Positions 1 to 8,643 of a DNA stretch of 64,000 nucleotides are shown here, in pieces. The DNA comes from JAVJSD01 sp040219575. Its GTDB lineage: Bacteria > Planctomycetota > Planctomycetia > Pirellulales > Pirellulaceae. The notes beneath the pieces are model-generated. The model searched no databases. It was not told the origin of the DNA and saw only the letters and a list, made by a program, of their open reading frames with translations. The stretch covers positions 1 through 64,000 of the forward strand of contig JAVJSD010000045.1 of NCBI GenBank assembly GCA_040219575.1, read 5' to 3'. A program made the position numbers and the translations under genes. Within the stretch, counting starts at the first letter, position 1; every line of letters starts with the position of its first letter.

Positions 1-2
1 GT

Positions 3-86
3 CAAACTGAAATCCTGCGGCAGTTGGGCCTGCCGTCACCTGCTCAACGCTTACGAACCCGCCTACCACGCGCCCCTACGCGCTAA
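3..86 (+). pseudogene. possible 3' end of a gene cut by the window edge
   Basis: Frame 3 is open from the window edge to a TAA at 84-86 and reads as a short tail containing ILRQLGLPSP followed by Arg/Pro-rich residues. A tail of LGLP plus Arg/Pro resembles, from memory, the C-termini of some IS91-type transposases, but 27 codons cannot prove this. Frame 1 is also open from the edge to a TGA at 271-273, so the choice of frame is uncertain. It lies directly upstream of a duplicated 195-bp block, which would suit a decayed mobile element. Confidence 0.2.
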
Positions 87-132
87 CGACGACGACCCGC
101 GGCGCAGCGCGCGCATGGTTGCGGAAAATCAG

Positions 133-327
133 GTTAAACGATCCTCTCGCGATGTTGCGTCGGCCTTGGAAGTGCAGTCCTCAATAGGGGCGGGCCCCAT
201 GTTCCGTAGCAAACCGGCGCTGCGGCTGCTATCGACTCTCCCGCGTCTCTGCGACTTTGCGCCTCGGCGTTGAGACTGCCTCCCGCTGTTTCAAGCGCCG
301 CCCTCCCCGGTGGACGCCGAGCCGATT
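133..327 (+). repeat. direct repeat, copy 1 of a 195-bp duplication
   Basis: This block is repeated at 482-676 with a constant offset of 349 bp and only scattered substitutions. It begins with GTTAAACGATCC, contains the GC palindrome GGGGCGGGCCCC, and ends around GCCGAGCCGATT. Its middle holds short internal reiterations around CTCTGCG/TTTGCGCCTC. Small ORFs in both copies are mirror products of the duplication, not genes. Confidence 0.85.
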
Positions 328-481
328 CGCGAGTTGGCTTATTGAGGCCTGTACTTTCATTGCCGACGAGGTAGCGAGCAGTGTCGTTTATCGGCAAGGC
401 GACGGCGCGCGCACGACCCTGCACTAGCCGGAAACGTTGCTGCAACGATCCGCCGTCGCCTGCGGCTTGCCGTTAAACGCC

Positions 482-676
482 GTTAAACGATCCACTCGCG
501 ATGTTGCGTCGGCCTTGGAGATGCAGTCCTCAATTGGGGCGGGCCCCATGTTCCGTAGCAAACCGGCGCTGCGGCTGCTTTCGACTCTCCCGCGCCTCTG
601 CGTCTTTGCGCCTCTGCGTTAAGACTGCCTCCCGCTGTTTCAAGCGCCGCCCGCCCAGGTAGCCGCCGAGCCGATT
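482..676 (+). repeat. direct repeat, copy 2 of a 195-bp duplication
   Basis: Second copy of the block at 133-327. The two copies and the 154-bp spacer fill the gene-free stretch before the menC-like gene. The spacer ends with a partial extra copy of the GTTAAACG start (around 473-481), so the array may once have had more units. Confidence 0.85.
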
Positions 677-695
677 GTCCGGCTTGCGCCACGCG

Positions 696-1805
696 CTACT
701 CGATCACGGCCCGCTCCAGCGTCAACTGCTCCAGGCGCCGCGGAACCGGCTCGGGGAGTTTTTCGAAGGGGCGGATGCTGGGGACGCCGGCCGACGACTT
801 GTGCAACTCCAGCGGCGGGTCGCCGAGGTCCTGGTGGTAGAAGCGGCTGCTGGGGAAGATGTCGGCCGGGTAGGTGAAGTTGTCGAGCATCGCCAGGGCC
901 GCGCAGTGGGCCGCGCCGACGGCGCTTTCCAGCATGCCGCCCACCCAGCAGGGAAGTCCGGCGATTTGGCAAATATTGTGAATCTCGACGGCCGGGGTCA
1001 GTCCGCCGACGCGGCCCGGTTTGACATTCACGTAACCGCAGCTGGCGAGGGCGATCGCCTGCTGCGCGCGTCGCGGCGAGGTCATGCTTTCGTCGAGGCA
1101 GATCGGCGTGGCGATCAGCGATTGAAGTTGGGCGTGGTCGAACAGGTCGTCGTGCTGCAGCGGCTGCTCGATCATCTCCAGGTGAAAGCGGTCGACCTGC
1201 TGCAGCAGCGCCGCATCGTTTAAACGATAGCCGCTGTTGCAGTCGATGTGAAACGGATGCTCGGGATGCTGCCGCCGCACCGCCTCGAGCATGGCGATGT
1301 CCCAACCGGGGCGGAACTTCAGCTTCACGCGGGGAAAGCCCTCGGCCACGGCCTGTCCCACCCCCTGCAGCAGATCGTCGATGCGGTCCATCACGCCGAA
1401 GTCGGCGCCGACCGGCGCCTCGGCGCGCGTCGCGCCGAGCGCCTCGTGCAGCGGCGTGTTGGCGAGGTTGCAGTGCAGGCTCCACCAGGCGGTGTCGAGG
1501 GCGGCCTTGGCGAAGGGATTCCCTTTGTAGATCGCCAGATGGTGCTGCAGCGCGGCGCCGCTGTCGAGCTCCTTTCCCAGCAGCGCGGGCGCCAGCCAAT
1601 CGCGGGCCACGGCGAACGCGCCGCCGGCCCACTCGGGGCTGTAGCACGGCGCGGCGAAAGGGGCGGACTCGCCCCAGCCGTCGGTCGAACCGCTGCTCAT
1701 GCGGCACAGCACGCTGTGGATCGCTGCGTCCTCGCCGTAAGCCGTTCGCCAGGGATAGATCAGCGGCATGGCCACGTGCAGCAGTTCAATGCGGTCGATT
1801 TTCAT
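696..1805 (-). CDS. menC: o-succinylbenzoate synthase-like enolase superfamily enzyme
   Basis: The 369-residue product is an enolase-superfamily enzyme of the muconate-lactonizing branch. The start MKIDRIELLH is chosen because the family fold begins there; an upstream Met adds 21 residues without homology. Visible catalytic elements are K161-L-K163, metal ligands D188, E213 and D238, and K262 in the VKPGRVGG segment. This set fits the OSBS/N-acylamino-acid racemase family, whose members dehydrate SHCHC to o-succinylbenzoate in menaquinone synthesis, epimerise dipeptides or racemise N-acyl amino acids. No other men gene is in the window, so the menaquinone role is inferred. It diverges from the gene at 1868 with only 62 bp between the starts. 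Confidence 0.75.
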   Translation of the reverse strand: MKIDRIELLHVAMPLIYPWRTAYGEDAAIHSVLCRMSSGSTDGWGESAPFAAPCYSPEWAGGAFAVARDWLAPALLGKELDSGAALQHHLAIYKGNPFAKAALDTAWWSLHCNLANTPLHEALGATRAEAPVGADFGVMDRIDDLLQGVGQAVAEGFPRVKLKFRPGWDIAMLEAVRRQHPEHPFHIDCNSGYRLNDAALLQQVDRFHLEMIEQPLQHDDLFDHAQLQSLIATPICLDESMTSPRRAQQAIALASCGYVNVKPGRVGGLTPAVEIHNICQIAGLPCWVGGMLESAVGAAHCAALAMLDNFTYPADIFPSSRFYHQDLGDPPLELHKSSAGVPSIRPFEKLPEPVPRRLEQLTLERAVIE

Positions 1806-1867
1806 GGTCAAGATTGTACAATTCCAGAACCGCCGCGTGGGGCGGCCGATACGCCAGGGAGGATGCA

Positions 1868-2347
1868 ATGAGTCGTTTTGTGGAAATCAGCTTCGACTGC
1901 CTGCCGCTGCGGAGCGTGGGTCGGCTGGACGTGCCGCTCGACGCTTCGCCCAAGCACCGCGAGCTGTGCGAGCGGATCAAGGCCGCCATCGAAAACCACG
2001 GCTCGCACAACACGTACTATCTCTACAACGCCCACTGCACGTTCCACCTGACCAACCGCGAAGATCTGGGCATGATCCAGTTCTCGTTCGGCGGAACGGC
2101 GTTTACCGACGCCGACGACCTGCACACTGACCGTTGCCTGCTGGACCGCGTCGAGCTGACGCGCGAGACCTGCGAGTGGCTCACGGAGCCGATTGTGCAA
2201 TGGTTCGGCGAGTCGGTCGCGCATGCGGTGGCCGTGGAATTCGACCGCTACATCGAAGCCGGCGACCTGGAGCAGACCCGCAAGCGGATCGAACAGGTGC
2301 AGGCCGCCAGCGACAACTCCGGCGGATTCGTCGGCATGTACCTGTAG
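1868..2347 (+). CDS. conserved hypothetical protein
   Basis: A 159-residue soluble protein starting MSRFVEISFD. The start is set by a GGGAGG ribosome site 5-6 nt upstream; an in-frame Met 18 codons earlier lacks one and would lie in the leader. There is no signal peptide or membrane segment, and the composition is balanced. The C-terminus GGFVGMYL is Gly/aromatic. I do not recognise a family with a known role. It shares a very short divergent promoter region with the menC-like gene, so the two may be co-regulated. Confidence 0.7.
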   Translation: MSRFVEISFDCLPLRSVGRLDVPLDASPKHRELCERIKAAIENHGSHNTYYLYNAHCTFHLTNREDLGMIQFSFGGTAFTDADDLHTDRCLLDRVELTRETCEWLTEPIVQWFGESVAHAVAVEFDRYIEAGDLEQTRKRIEQVQAASDNSGGFVGMYL

Positions 2348-2360
2348 CCGCGTACGGCCT

Positions 2361-2394
2361 GTACGGCGAATGCCGACGTCGACGTCCGTCGTAC
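2361..2394. repeat. intergenic palindromic repeat (GTAC-ended family)
   Basis: GTACGGCGAATGCC and GACGTCCGTCGTAC form an imperfect inverted repeat between two convergent genes. Related elements are at 17859-17880 and 60552-60599. It may end transcription, but there is no T-tract. Confidence 0.5.
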
Positions 2395-2441
2395 CTGAGT
2401 CCCCTGGCGTCGATCTCGCGCCGCCGATGAAGCATGTTTGG

Positions 2442-2939
2442 TCAGCCGCTTCGGGCCGAATCCAACACCAGCACCATCTGCACCTCCCGTACTTGCTGCC
2501 GAGGCGGCGGGAGCGTGCTGACGACGCCGTTGGGGGTGAATCCCATGCGGCGGTAGAGAGCGATGGCGGGGGCGTTTTGTTCGCCCACATCGAGCAGCAG
2601 CCGTTTCCATCGCTGATCGCGGGCCCAGTGCACCAGGGCGTCGATCAACCCGCATGCCACGCCCCGGCGGCGGGCTCGCCGCGCCACCCACATCGAGATC
2701 AGATAACCGACGTCGTCAAGTTCGTCGTGCGGCGCGGCACGCACAATGCCGACGTCCTCCCCTTCGATCGTCGCCACGAACGTGGCCAGTTCGGCAAGCT
2801 GTCGCCGCCAGTCTTCCGCCCCGCGACTCGCCGCCTCCGCCAGCGTCGTGCTAAACGCATCGGGAGCGTCCTGCAGGGAGCGAAGTCGAATCGCCCGCAG
2901 CCGCTCTTGCTCACCGGCGCTCAGTTTCTCGATCTTCAT
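2442..2939 (-). CDS. GNAT family N-acetyltransferase
   Basis: A 165-residue single-domain GNAT protein. The acetyl-CoA loop is the segment WVARRARRRGVACGLIDAL (about residues 92-110), a good motif A with R-x-x-G-x-A character. The C-terminal ALYRRMGF is the usual motif B/end helix. The substrate cannot be read from sequence. The N-terminus MKIEKLSAGEQERLRAIRL is typical for the family, so the start is secure. It converges on the gene at 1868 and lies just beyond the terminator of the vWA gene. Confidence 0.85.
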   Translation of the reverse strand: MKIEKLSAGEQERLRAIRLRSLQDAPDAFSTTLAEAASRGAEDWRRQLAELATFVATIEGEDVGIVRAAPHDELDDVGYLISMWVARRARRRGVACGLIDALVHWARDQRWKRLLLDVGEQNAPAIALYRRMGFTPNGVVSTLPPPRQQVREVQMVLVLDSARSG

Positions 2940-3019
2940 CGCTGTCGGAAGGACTCGAGATGGTCAAGCGGAACATTCGCCAACCGAGACGGAGGCCGCA
3001 GGTACAACAGCGCACGCGT

Positions 3020-3063
3020 CTGAAATGAAAAATGGGGAGGCGATTCCTGGGAATCGCCTCCCC
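3020..3063 (-). terminator. Rho-independent terminator of the vWA gene
   Basis: A perfect 13-bp stem (GGGGAGGCGATTC at 3034-3046 with its complement at 3051-3063) around a 4-nt loop. On the minus strand it is followed by ATTTTTCATTTC, a T-rich tract. It lies about 30 bp past the stop codon of the gene at 3092-5590. Confidence 0.9.
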
Positions 3064-3091
3064 GCGTTTGTTCGCCAGGTGACCGTTGGTC

Positions 3092-5590
3092 TTAGCGGTT
3101 GATGATTTCAAAGCGGTCGAGGTGCAGGTCGTCTTCGACGTCCATAAACCCGAAGCCGCCGCCCATCATGCCGCCGAAGCCGCCGCCGCACATGCCGCCC
3201 ATGCAGAAGCCGCCGCCCATTCCGCCGCCGAGGCCGCCGCCGAAGCCGCCCATGCCTCCCAAGCCGCCGCCCAACAGAAACGGATTGGCGCCCGCCTGAT
3301 TGCTGATTGGCAGCACCAGGTCGCCGACCGGATACACCTTGGTGATCAGGTTTTCGGCAGCCCGGTCGGTGGTGGTGATCTGCAGCACCTCGTCGCGGAC
3401 CATGTACGTCAGGTCGAGGTCGCTGAGCATCAGCCGCAAGGCGGAACGCAGCGAGATGCCCTTCAAGTTGCGCGTGATCGGCGTGTCGCTGCCGATGCCG
3501 ACCGCATCCAGCGCCGGGGTGTCGAGTTCGATCTGGATGTTGTGCAGGTCTTCCAGATAGTCGATCACGTCCGAGAGCGGCGTTTCGATGTACTCCAGCG
3601 TCGTGTCCTTCTCGAGTTCCTCGAAGATTCGCTGCTCGGCCGGGCCGCGCTGGGCCAGATCGACCGAGGCATACTTCTTCCGCCGCAGGGTCAACTCTTC
3701 CCACACTTCCGGATCGGGGTAAACAATCGGCGGTTCGTCCGGGAAGGGAACATGCGACTTCTCGACCTGGAACAGGGCGTCGACAAACTTACGGTGACGA
3801 ACCTCACGCAACAGCGCCATCTTCACGACGTTGCCGCGGTTCTGCGCCCACCACACCTGCGATTCTCCCGTCGGGTCGAAGGGAATCATGTCACGAACCT
3901 GAAGCGCCACCTGGTCGTGCGCCTCCTCGTAACGTCCCTCGTCCATCAGCGAGTTGAAACGCTCGGTGAGGTGTTTGATTTTCTCCTCTTTACGGTTGAG
4001 CGCCAGCGTGATCGCTTCGGTCGCCTCGGCCGCCGCGCGATTCTCCGCCTCTTCGGCGCGCCGCGCAGAATTGACGATCTCCAGCCGCGACGCTTCCCGA
4101 ATCGCCAATTCGATCTGGCTCCGCAAACGCAGGCGGACGTCGGCCTCCAGATGCGGCGCCTTCTCGACCTGCTCCAGCAGCAGTTTCAGGTCCTCTTTCG
4201 CGCCGATGCTGTCGGTGCCCATCTTCTCCCGTGCGTCCTGCAGGCCATTCTTGACCAACAATTCCAGTTGCTCCTGCAAAACGCGTTCGGCGTTGGTGAC
4301 TTCCTCCAGGAAGAAGCCTTCCTCCTCGACCCGGCCGAGCAGGTCGTCGCCGCCGCCGATTCCCACCGGGGGAGCGGAGCCGCCGAGATTCAATCCTGGT
4401 TCTCCGCCGCCGGCCGACGCGGCCCGATCCAACGCCCGGGCGCCCGGACTGCTCGGATCATTCAGCAGCGCCTCGCCGGCGAGTCGCTTGGCGCCGGCGC
4501 TGTCGCCGGAAGCCAACGCGCGACCGCCCAATTGCGTAAGCGTCTCGGCGGCGTTCATCATCACGCGGCCCGCTTCACGCAGGCCCAGCGTTCCCACCGT
4601 GGGCAGGCTCACGCCCCCTTCGTCGCCCACCAGGTTCACCAGTCGAGGCACGAACGCCACGTCGGCGTTCGACTTCTCGGGCATCATCGTGAACGTCAGG
4701 TCCTGGGGCTTGCCGGCGACTTCGACGGTGGCGTCGATGGACTGTTCGCCGCGGTCGGACAACTTGCCGATCAAGATCGTGTCGCGGTCGCTACGAAACG
4801 GAGGCATCCGGCTCGGCAGGACTTCGACCATGCCGGCGGAGTAATTCACCTTGGTCGGCCACGCCACGGTGGCGTGCACCCAATGCGAAAGCGTGACGCC
4901 CGCCTGAATGCCGGCATCTTCCTGTTCGCTGTCGGCGATCATCATGCCACCCGTCTGATTGGCCAGCGCGGCGAGCAATTGCATACCGCGGGAGGGGCCG
5001 ATCACGTAGCTGGAGACCGAGACGCGGCGTTCGACCAGTTTGTCGACCGCTTGGGCGAACCGGGCGGAGGTCAGCACATTGGCGCGGGTCATGCCGTCGC
5101 CGATGTAAACCGCCACGCGGGGACTGCCTCCGTCGAACATGAAGGCGTCGGCGGCGGCCGTTATCACGGCCGCCATATCCGTCGAACCGAGGGGCAAACG
5201 GCGCTGCAGCTTTTGCAGGCCCATCCGGATCTCGGTCCCCTTGGGCGAGACAAAGTCTTCGGTCATTTCGACGGCGTTGAGGTCCACCGCCAGCAACTTC
5301 ACGCGATCCTTGGGCGGCAGGCTCTCGAGCAACTTGTTGAGGGCCGTCATGGCGTCGTCGCGGTAGACGCCGGTCTGGCTCGCGGAGGTGTCGAACAACA
5401 CCACGATGTCGCGACCCTCCGTGGGATCCATGGTGAGGCCGGCTTCCAGGCTGGCGGCGAAGTAGGTTTCCCCTTCCGGCGTGTCGAAGGTCGACATCGT
5501 CGATTTGGTTTCGGCCGAAGCCGCGCAGGCAATTGCCAGCGTCAACATCGGGGAAAGCGCGATCAACGCAAGACTGCGTCGCAACATCAT
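3092..5590 (-). CDS. secreted vWA-domain protein with STN-like domain and Gly/Met-rich tail
   Basis: About 832 residues. The N-terminus MMLRRSLALIALSPML is a signal peptide. A von Willebrand A domain follows, with the MIDAS motif D67-T-S-A-S71. A central region rich in Glu/Arg/Ala (about 390-560) is probably coiled coil. Near 640-750 a segment with TPLSDVIDYLEDLHNIQIEL and LRLMLSDLDLTYMVRD resembles the secretin/TonB short N-terminal (STN) domain. The tail (about 770-815) is almost only Gly, Met, Phe and Cys. The start is set by GGAG 7-10 nt before the ATG at 5590; an ATG nine codons earlier lacks a site. The role is unknown: an envelope protein able to bind metal and partner proteins is an inference. 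A strong terminator follows, and a TAGAAT -10-like box lies about 107 bp upstream. Confidence 0.75.
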   Translation of the reverse strand: MMLRRSLALIALSPMLTLAIACAASAETKSTMSTFDTPEGETYFAASLEAGLTMDPTEGRDIVVLFDTSASQTGVYRDDAMTALNKLLESLPPKDRVKLLAVDLNAVEMTEDFVSPKGTEIRMGLQKLQRRLPLGSTDMAAVITAAADAFMFDGGSPRVAVYIGDGMTRANVLTSARFAQAVDKLVERRVSVSSYVIGPSRGMQLLAALANQTGGMMIADSEQEDAGIQAGVTLSHWVHATVAWPTKVNYSAGMVEVLPSRMPPFRSDRDTILIGKLSDRGEQSIDATVEVAGKPQDLTFTMMPEKSNADVAFVPRLVNLVGDEGGVSLPTVGTLGLREAGRVMMNAAETLTQLGGRALASGDSAGAKRLAGEALLNDPSSPGARALDRAASAGGGEPGLNLGGSAPPVGIGGGDDLLGRVEEEGFFLEEVTNAERVLQEQLELLVKNGLQDAREKMGTDSIGAKEDLKLLLEQVEKAPHLEADVRLRLRSQIELAIREASRLEIVNSARRAEEAENRAAAEATEAITLALNRKEEKIKHLTERFNSLMDEGRYEEAHDQVALQVRDMIPFDPTGESQVWWAQNRGNVVKMALLREVRHRKFVDALFQVEKSHVPFPDEPPIVYPDPEVWEELTLRRKKYASVDLAQRGPAEQRIFEELEKDTTLEYIETPLSDVIDYLEDLHNIQIELDTPALDAVGIGSDTPITRNLKGISLRSALRLMLSDLDLTYMVRDEVLQITTTDRAAENLITKVYPVGDLVLPISNQAGANPFLLGGGLGGMGGFGGGLGGGMGGGFCMGGMCGGGFGGMMGGGFGFMDVEDDLHLDRFEIINR

Positions 5591-6182
5591 GACGAGCTCC
5601 AAGCACAGATGGATCAAAAAATGGGCGATCTCTGTTCAGATTGCCCAGCCTTGCCTGTTTTAACAACCAGCGCCTGACCTGCGCCGAGATTTCCTCATTC
5701 TAAATCCCGAAAACGTCTGATGCCACTAATTTAGGTAAAAATCGTGACCTCTGCGCCGTCGAAAACCGCATCACCACCGAATCCCACGCGACACCCCTCT
5801 AACGGGCCGACAGCAAGGATTCGCAACCGGTCAGACGCTGAGCGGCCGTTCATCCTGTTGCAATCGCAATGCCAATTCGATCGAGACGCACCGCGGTTTG
5901 ATCGAAAACAAGAGAATTCCCCGGGAAAGAACCGCCGGAGGCCATTTGCGAGACGGATCAATTCGCCCCGGGCTGGCGCCGCACGATCGACCAGGTTGCC
6001 CCACTCCGCTACGGCAGGACGCCCCAAACCGGCCGGCGGACCGACTCGAGCGCCATGCGACGCCAATTCGCGCGCGATCCCGCCTGGGCTCAAAACCAGG
6101 AAACCCGTAGCGGAAGTCGCCAGACTTCCGAAAATCGGTCGTAAGAATCGGAGCTCTGGCGAGTCCCGCCACGGATTCGGCT
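5591..6182. other. gene-free region with a promoter-like box and a dispersed repeat
   Basis: No convincing gene. On the minus strand TAGAAT (plus 5697-5702) with TGGCAT 17 bp before it could be the promoter of the vWA gene. The palindromic repeat at 6105-6174 lies just after rimI. A 155-codon plus-strand ORF here has the composition of non-coding sequence (Arg/Pro/Ser-rich) and no ribosome site at its Met. Confidence 0.5.
6105..6174. repeat. dispersed palindromic repeat, family A
   Basis: Left arm CGTAGCGGAAGTCGCCAGAC and a decayed right arm CTCTGGCGAGTCCCGCCACG form an imperfect palindrome. The same left arm is at 22164-22189 and a sister version at 36701-36725 and 30332-30365. The element is between rimI and the vWA gene. 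Confidence 0.75.
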
Positions 6183-6704
6183 TCAGCCGGCGAGGCGGCG
6201 AATACGGTTGACGGGGAATTCCGCCTCCTCCTGCGCCGGCACGTACCGAAACTGCATCAGGTAGGCGTCTTCGGTGGTGTCGTCGTAGAAGTCGCGCAAC
6301 ACCGTGACCGCTCGAAAGCCCATGTCGCGGAAGAACAGTTGGGCTTCGAGGTTGGTTTCGCGAACCTCGAGCATGATTCGGTTGCGCCGCTGGTTGGAAA
6401 GCTTCCCGATCAGCTTGGCGACCATCTGCCGCCCCGCGCCGCGGCGACGGAATTCGGGCAACACCGCGAAGTTGAGGATGTGAAGCTGATTCTTGTGCAG
6501 CTCGTAGATCATGAATCCGATCACGTGCTCTTCGTGCTCAGCGACCATGCCGATGCAATTCCGCTGACGCAGGCAACGAATGAAATCGTCCTCCGTCCAG
6601 GGGAATTCAAAGCTGCCCATCTCGATATCGAGTACTTCGGGCATGTCGCGGCGGATCATCCACCGGATGTGCACGCCGACGTCGTATTTCTCGTGGAGAC
6701 TCAT
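6183..6704 (-). CDS. rimI: ribosomal-protein-alanine N-acetyltransferase RimI-like
   Basis: A 173-residue GNAT protein with the RimI signature: an N-terminal MIRRDMPEVLDIEMGSFEFPW, where RimI has the E-x-x-x-F-P-W substrate loop. It also has the acetyl-CoA loop PEFRRRGAGRQMVAKLI and LEVRETNLEAQLFFRDMGF. RimI acetylates the N-terminal alanine of ribosomal protein S18. The start MSLHEKYDV has AAGGAA upstream; an in-frame Met 21 codons earlier is in the leader and gives a non-homologous N-terminus. The C-terminal 20 residues are unique. It is transcribed alone on the minus strand, with a terminator of the previous gene about 230 bp upstream. Confidence 0.85.
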   Translation of the reverse strand: MSLHEKYDVGVHIRWMIRRDMPEVLDIEMGSFEFPWTEDDFIRCLRQRNCIGMVAEHEEHVIGFMIYELHKNQLHILNFAVLPEFRRRGAGRQMVAKLIGKLSNQRRNRIMLEVRETNLEAQLFFRDMGFRAVTVLRDFYDDTTEDAYLMQFRYVPAQEEAEFPVNRIRRLAG

Positions 6705-6928
6705 GCCGGATTCCTTCCCTTGCAAAGCGATATCTCGCGAGGGCGATAACCGTATCAGATGGCCCAAGACCTGCCAAGATGAAGTCCGCGCCTGTTCGCA
6801 GGAAGTTGGGCATTTGCCGGTTCGATTCTCGCGGGCTCAACTCTCGTCGGCAATTCGCCAAATGGGCGTTAATCTGGGCGATCTGTGGAGAACGAGCGGA
6901 AGAGCCTGGCTCATCGTGTCGGCGGGGA

Positions 6929-6972
6929 AGTGGCTAAAAACTCGGGCCCGAACTTGCATTCGGACCCGAGTT
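6929..6972 (-). terminator. Rho-independent terminator of the outer-membrane protein gene
   Basis: AACTCGGGCCCGAA (6939-6952) pairs with TTCGGACCCGAGTT (6959-6972) with one mismatch around a 6-nt loop. On the minus strand the stem is followed by TTTTTAG. It lies about 35 bp after the stop codon at 7006. Confidence 0.85.
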
Positions 6973-7005
6973 ATCGCGGAGTCGACCACCGACTTGCACC
7001 GCATT

Positions 7006-8160
7006 TCAGAAGCGAATAATCCAATCGGCGGTCAGGCGGTGTTCGAGCAGGTCCTTGCGACTGGAGAGGGGCAGTTCCCAGGCGACACCCAGTTCGGTCC
7101 ACGGCGCGGGCTTCCATTTCGTGCCGAAGGCGCCCGTGACGATGTTGTTTCCGGCGATGCTGGTCCCGCCCAGATTGAACAGGTCGATGCCGTTGATGCC
7201 GGTGAAGGCGGTGCGGCCGTCCTTCAGGTAGTTGTACCAGTTGAATTCCGTGAGAAAGTACCAGTCGCCGATCAGGCGGCGGTCGATGTGGTTCGACCAG
7301 TACATGACGGGCGCCTCCTGAAGCGTGTTCATCGGCAGCCGGACGCCGCCGGCGCTGATCCAGTGCCAGTCGTAACCGATCTGCGTACCCCCGGTCATGA
7401 ACAGGTTGAGTTCCCCGTCGCCGTTGCCTTGCAGGGAGCGAATGCTGCCGACCGGCAGTTCGAAAGTGAACCCGGTGCTGAGCAGGCGTTGGGATTGAGG
7501 ATCGGCGAACAACAGGTACTTCAGGCCGGCCGAGATGTCGGCCCAGCCGTCCATCAGCGGCGCGTCGTTGCCGCCGACGATGAATCCGTCCTTGGTGGCG
7601 ATCAGCGAGAGCCGATCGGTCAGCGAGGCGCGGATCTGCATGGCGTAGACCTGCACGTCGCCCGAGCCCAGTCCCGGCGGCAGCTGATGGTTCAGGAAGA
7701 TCATCCGCGCCTCGGTCACGTTGCGCGGATCCTCGAAGAAGACCGGGTTGGTCATGGGGCTGATGAATCCGTCGTAGCAGTGGTCGCCGCGGCGGATGAA
7801 GGGCAGCAAGGGCAGCCGATCGTCACAGCAGCATCCAAAACTCGCACAATCGGCGCAACCGCCATATTCAGCACCGCAACCACCAGGGGCAACGCCGCAG
7901 ATGGGCACGGCGCAACCGGGAGCAGCGCAACCGGGAGCAGCACAACCGGAAGCGGTGCAACCGCCTTGCAAATCAGAGACCGGACTGAAGAACGGCGCAT
8001 CGCCGCTCTCGCCGTAGTAGTCGTAACCGCTTGCATGATGGGCGACGGGGACCACGCCGTAGGATTGAGGAAGCGCGGTGGGTAGCGTTGTTTCGCCGAA
8101 TGCCGCAGGCGCGGCGACTGACGTGATCAGCAGACATGCCGCCATCCATGACATTTTCAT
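7006..8160 (-). CDS. outer-membrane beta-barrel protein with Cys-rich N-terminal repeats
   Basis: A 384-residue secreted protein. The signal peptide MKMSWMAACLLITSVAAPAA is followed by a short linker, then about 50 residues with twelve or more Cys in repeats of the form PGCAA/PGCAV and GGCADC. The C-terminal 250 residues alternate hydrophobic and polar residues and end in ...DWIIRF, a terminal aromatic typical of outer-membrane barrels. The ATG at 8160 has GGAGA upstream; the ORF extends 61 codons further with no support. Function is unknown. Cysteine cross-linking to the envelope or metal binding are inferences. A terminator follows and miaE diverges upstream. Confidence 0.7.
   Translation of the reverse strand: MKMSWMAACLLITSVAAPAAFGETTLPTALPQSYGVVPVAHHASGYDYYGESGDAPFFSPVSDLQGGCTASGCAAPGCAAPGCAVPICGVAPGGCGAEYGGCADCASFGCCCDDRLPLLPFIRRGDHCYDGFISPMTNPVFFEDPRNVTEARMIFLNHQLPPGLGSGDVQVYAMQIRASLTDRLSLIATKDGFIVGGNDAPLMDGWADISAGLKYLLFADPQSQRLLSTGFTFELPVGSIRSLQGNGDGELNLFMTGGTQIGYDWHWISAGGVRLPMNTLQEAPVMYWSNHIDRRLIGDWYFLTEFNWYNYLKDGRTAFTGINGIDLFNLGGTSIAGNNIVTGAFGTKWKPAPWTELGVAWELPLSSRKDLLEHRLTADWIIRF
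7905..7970 (-). repeat. 15-bp tandem repeats coding PGCAA-type units
   Basis: Units based on GCAACCGGGAGCAGC recur three to four times within the outer-membrane protein gene, with later units diverged. They code Pro-Gly-Cys-Ala-Ala variants, a likely place for length change by slippage. Confidence 0.75.
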
Positions 8161-8643
8161 CGAAGTCTCCGATCCATGAAGGAGGCCGTGAGGGGAACGC
8201 AGGCAGGATGCGTCCGCATCGGGTGATGTGGTGCGATTCGCCCGGCGAAGGTCACCGTCAGGTATGTGTACACCTCTGCCACTAGAGAAATCCTTCGACT
8301 TCTGATCCGATCGGCTGCATGTCGTTCGCCGCAACCTCACCAAGTAGAACGTGTTTATTGGGTCGCCAGCAGGAAGAATTGAAATGTTTGCGCTCGCCCG
8401 TCATCATCGCGCCAACCGGCCTCGCTTTTTGGTTGTGATGTGTAGCGGTTGGCGAGAGACGGACTATTGTGCGGCGCGTCGACCGCCGGCGAGCGAGCGT
8501 CCTCCAATGGTGGTTCCGGCGGTGCGTCGTCGCCGAGATCGCAGGGGTTCGTTAAGATGTGAGGAGCGTCAAATTGCAGCGCGTGCCGCGTGGCAGCCCC
8601 TTCAAACGTTCCGTCGCCCCTCACCGTCGCCCCTTCGCCGTCG
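8161..8643. other. intergenic region between divergent genes
   Basis: It must hold the promoters of the outer-membrane protein (minus) and miaE (plus). I see no clear -35/-10 pair, hairpin or repeat. ORFs here are short and lack family features. Confidence 0.5.

Noticed and set aside
3086..5677. An 863-codon plus-strand ORF opposite the vWA gene
   Set aside because: It is a mirror of the high-GC coding strand: Ala/His/Arg-rich with no domain, while the minus frame has a signal peptide, MIDAS motif and terminator.
5744..6211. A 155-codon plus-strand ORF between the vWA and rimI genes
   Set aside because: It runs through a dispersed repeat and is Arg/Pro/Ser-rich, as random high-GC frames are.
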